Positions 63,216 through 64,000 of a DNA stretch of 64,000 nt are shown here, piece by piece; positions within the stretch are counted from its first letter, which is position 1; every line of letters begins with the position of its first letter. The DNA comes from Muricoccus nepalensis (lineage in GTDB: Bacteria > Pseudomonadota > Alphaproteobacteria > Acetobacterales > Acetobacteraceae). Made by a program: the position numbers and the translations under genes. The stretch is from contig NZ_RCZP01000025.1 in assembly GCF_006438825.1 (NCBI RefSeq), positions 1 through 64,000 of the forward strand. The letters run 5' to 3'. The notes beneath the pieces are model-generated. The model made no database searches, was not told the origin of the DNA, and worked only from the letters and a program-made list of their open reading frames with translations.

Positions 63216-64000
63216 GTGCCGGAGGAGGCGCTGCGGGGGATCGGGCTGATCGCGGCCGGCTTCGGCATCGTCACGGTCTCGGACGCCGCGGTGAAGTGGG
63301 TGCTGCCGGAGATCGGCGTCGCCGTCGCGATGATGGTGCGGGGCACGCTCGGGGCGCTCACCGTGCTCGTGCTGGCCGGCGGCTTCCGGGTGCGGGCGGT
63401 GAACCGGCGGCTGGTCGCGGCGCGAAGCCTGCTGCACTGCGCGGTGACGGTGACCTTCTACCTCGCCTGGCTGCGGGGCATGGCGCTGGGGGACAGCTAC
63501 GCGGTGGCGGCCGTCGCGCCGCTGGTGATGACGGTGCTGGCCATCCCGCTGCTGGGGGAGAGCGTGGGGTGGCGGCGCTGGCTCTCGACCTTCGTCGGCT
63601 TCCTCGGCGTGCTGGTGATGGTGCGGCCGGGCGGCGACCTGTGGCGCTGGGAGGCGGCGCTGCTGCTCGGCGGTGTGGTCTTCATGGCGGTGACGCGGAT
63701 CTGGACGCGGGTGCTGGCGCGGACGGACCGGCCGGCGACGATCGCCTTCTGGCTGATGGTGGCGCATATCCCCTTCGGCCTCGCGATCCTGCCGGTCTTC
63801 CCGGCGATCGGCTGGCCGTCCTGGAGCGGGTGGGTCGCGATCCTGTGCCTCGGGATTGGCAACGGCTCCGCGCATTTCCTCTTCGCCCGCGCCTTCGCGC
63901 TCGCCCCGGTCGGGGTGCTGGCGCCCTTCGAGTACTCGACCCTGGTGATGGGCACGATCGTCGGCGTGGTGGTCTGGGGCGACGTTCCCGCCTGGAGCAC
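63216..64000 (+). CDS. EamA-family DMT exporter (3' end outside window)
   Basis: The frame is open from a GTG at 63216 to the window end without a stop; 261 residues are visible. Hydrophobic helices occur throughout (IGLIAAGFGIVTVSDAAVKW; VAMMVRGTLGALTVLVLAGG; LSTFVGFLGVLVMVRPGG; ...). The LLHCAVTVTFYLAWLRGMALGDSY segment and the GESVGWRRWLSTFVGFLGVL repeat are EamA hallmarks. The start is uncertain because the frame is open further upstream. The exported metabolite is unknown. Confidence 0.85.
   Translation, partial: MPEEALRGIGLIAAGFGIVTVSDAAVKWVLPEIGVAVAMMVRGTLGALTVLVLAGGFRVRAVNRRLVAARSLLHCAVTVTFYLAWLRGMALGDSYAVAAVAPLVMTVLAIPLLGESVGWRRWLSTFVGFLGVLVMVRPGGDLWRWEAALLLGGVVFMAVTRIWTRVLARTDRPATIAFWLMVAHIPFGLAILPVFPAIGWPSWSGWVAILCLGIGNGSAHFLFARAFALAPVGVLAPFEYSTLVMGTIVGVVVWGDVPAWS

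Overview
The window looks like chromosomal DNA of an alphaproteobacterium, most likely a Roseomonas-like member of the Acetobacteraceae. The evidence is the very high GC content with GC-rich third codon positions, the alphaproteobacterial gene families present (GapR, TrcR, COQ9, DUF1192, DUF465, hisZ-purA, pntAA/pntAB/pntB) and several lone periplasmic receptors (tripartite-tricarboxylate, TAXI and ABC family 5). I saw no insertion sequence, phage block, CRISPR array, tRNA or rRNA. Species-level placement is inference.

Layout. 1-6872 is the envelope block tolA(partial)-tolB-pal-cpoB-tilS-ftsH, followed by folP-glmM-thiD to 10449: Tol-Pal envelope maintenance, tRNA decoding, membrane proteolysis, folate, peptidoglycan precursor and thiamine synthesis. 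10472-19743 holds an AI-2E-type permease, serC, an MFS carrier, a TPR-glycosyltransferase, a lipoprotein, hisZ and purA. 19876-26170 holds a lone glcF, a TPR protein, ada, a small secreted protein, a pyruvate kinase with an N-terminal helix-turn-helix extension, and a PEP-CTERM protein. 26605-30684 is a tartrate/glycerate module with a tricarboxylate receptor. 30735-37886 has DUF1244, EI24, gapR, an acyl-CoA ligase, pepF, an ABC1 kinase and an acetyltransferase. 38002-40982 is the proton-translocating transhydrogenase operon. 41038-47162 holds a ChaC-like protein lacking its active-site motifs, a lone ABC receptor, rpsU divergent from def-coq9, a secreted protein and an OmpA-type porin. 47343-51546 holds DUF465-purE-purK, a second DUF465 gene, trcR, DUF1192, hsp20 and rpmE. 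51753-58218 holds a NepR-like small protein, an SDR, pdxY, a TAXI-TRAP transporter and an unknown membrane protein. 58234-62212 is a membrane glycosylation cassette. The window ends with a MaoC-type hydratase and a truncated EamA exporter.

Most notable points: (1) a pyruvate kinase (23471-25108) fused in frame to a YdaS/Cro-like DNA-binding domain, with a well-spaced internal ribosome site at the domain junction and two similar dyads in its own promoter region; (2) a consensus-like sigma-54 promoter and an upstream dyad in a rare AT-rich stretch before the PEP-CTERM gene; (3) a ROSE-like RNA thermometer candidate before hsp20; (4) a ChaC-family protein that appears to have lost both the nucleotide-loop-like motif and the catalytic glutamate; (5) a possible ATT start codon for the acyl-CoA ligase; (6) a C5/G5 tandem that could form a bistable hairpin over the glcF ribosome site. 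Most CDS calls rest on recognisable protein families; regulatory calls are pattern matches by eye.
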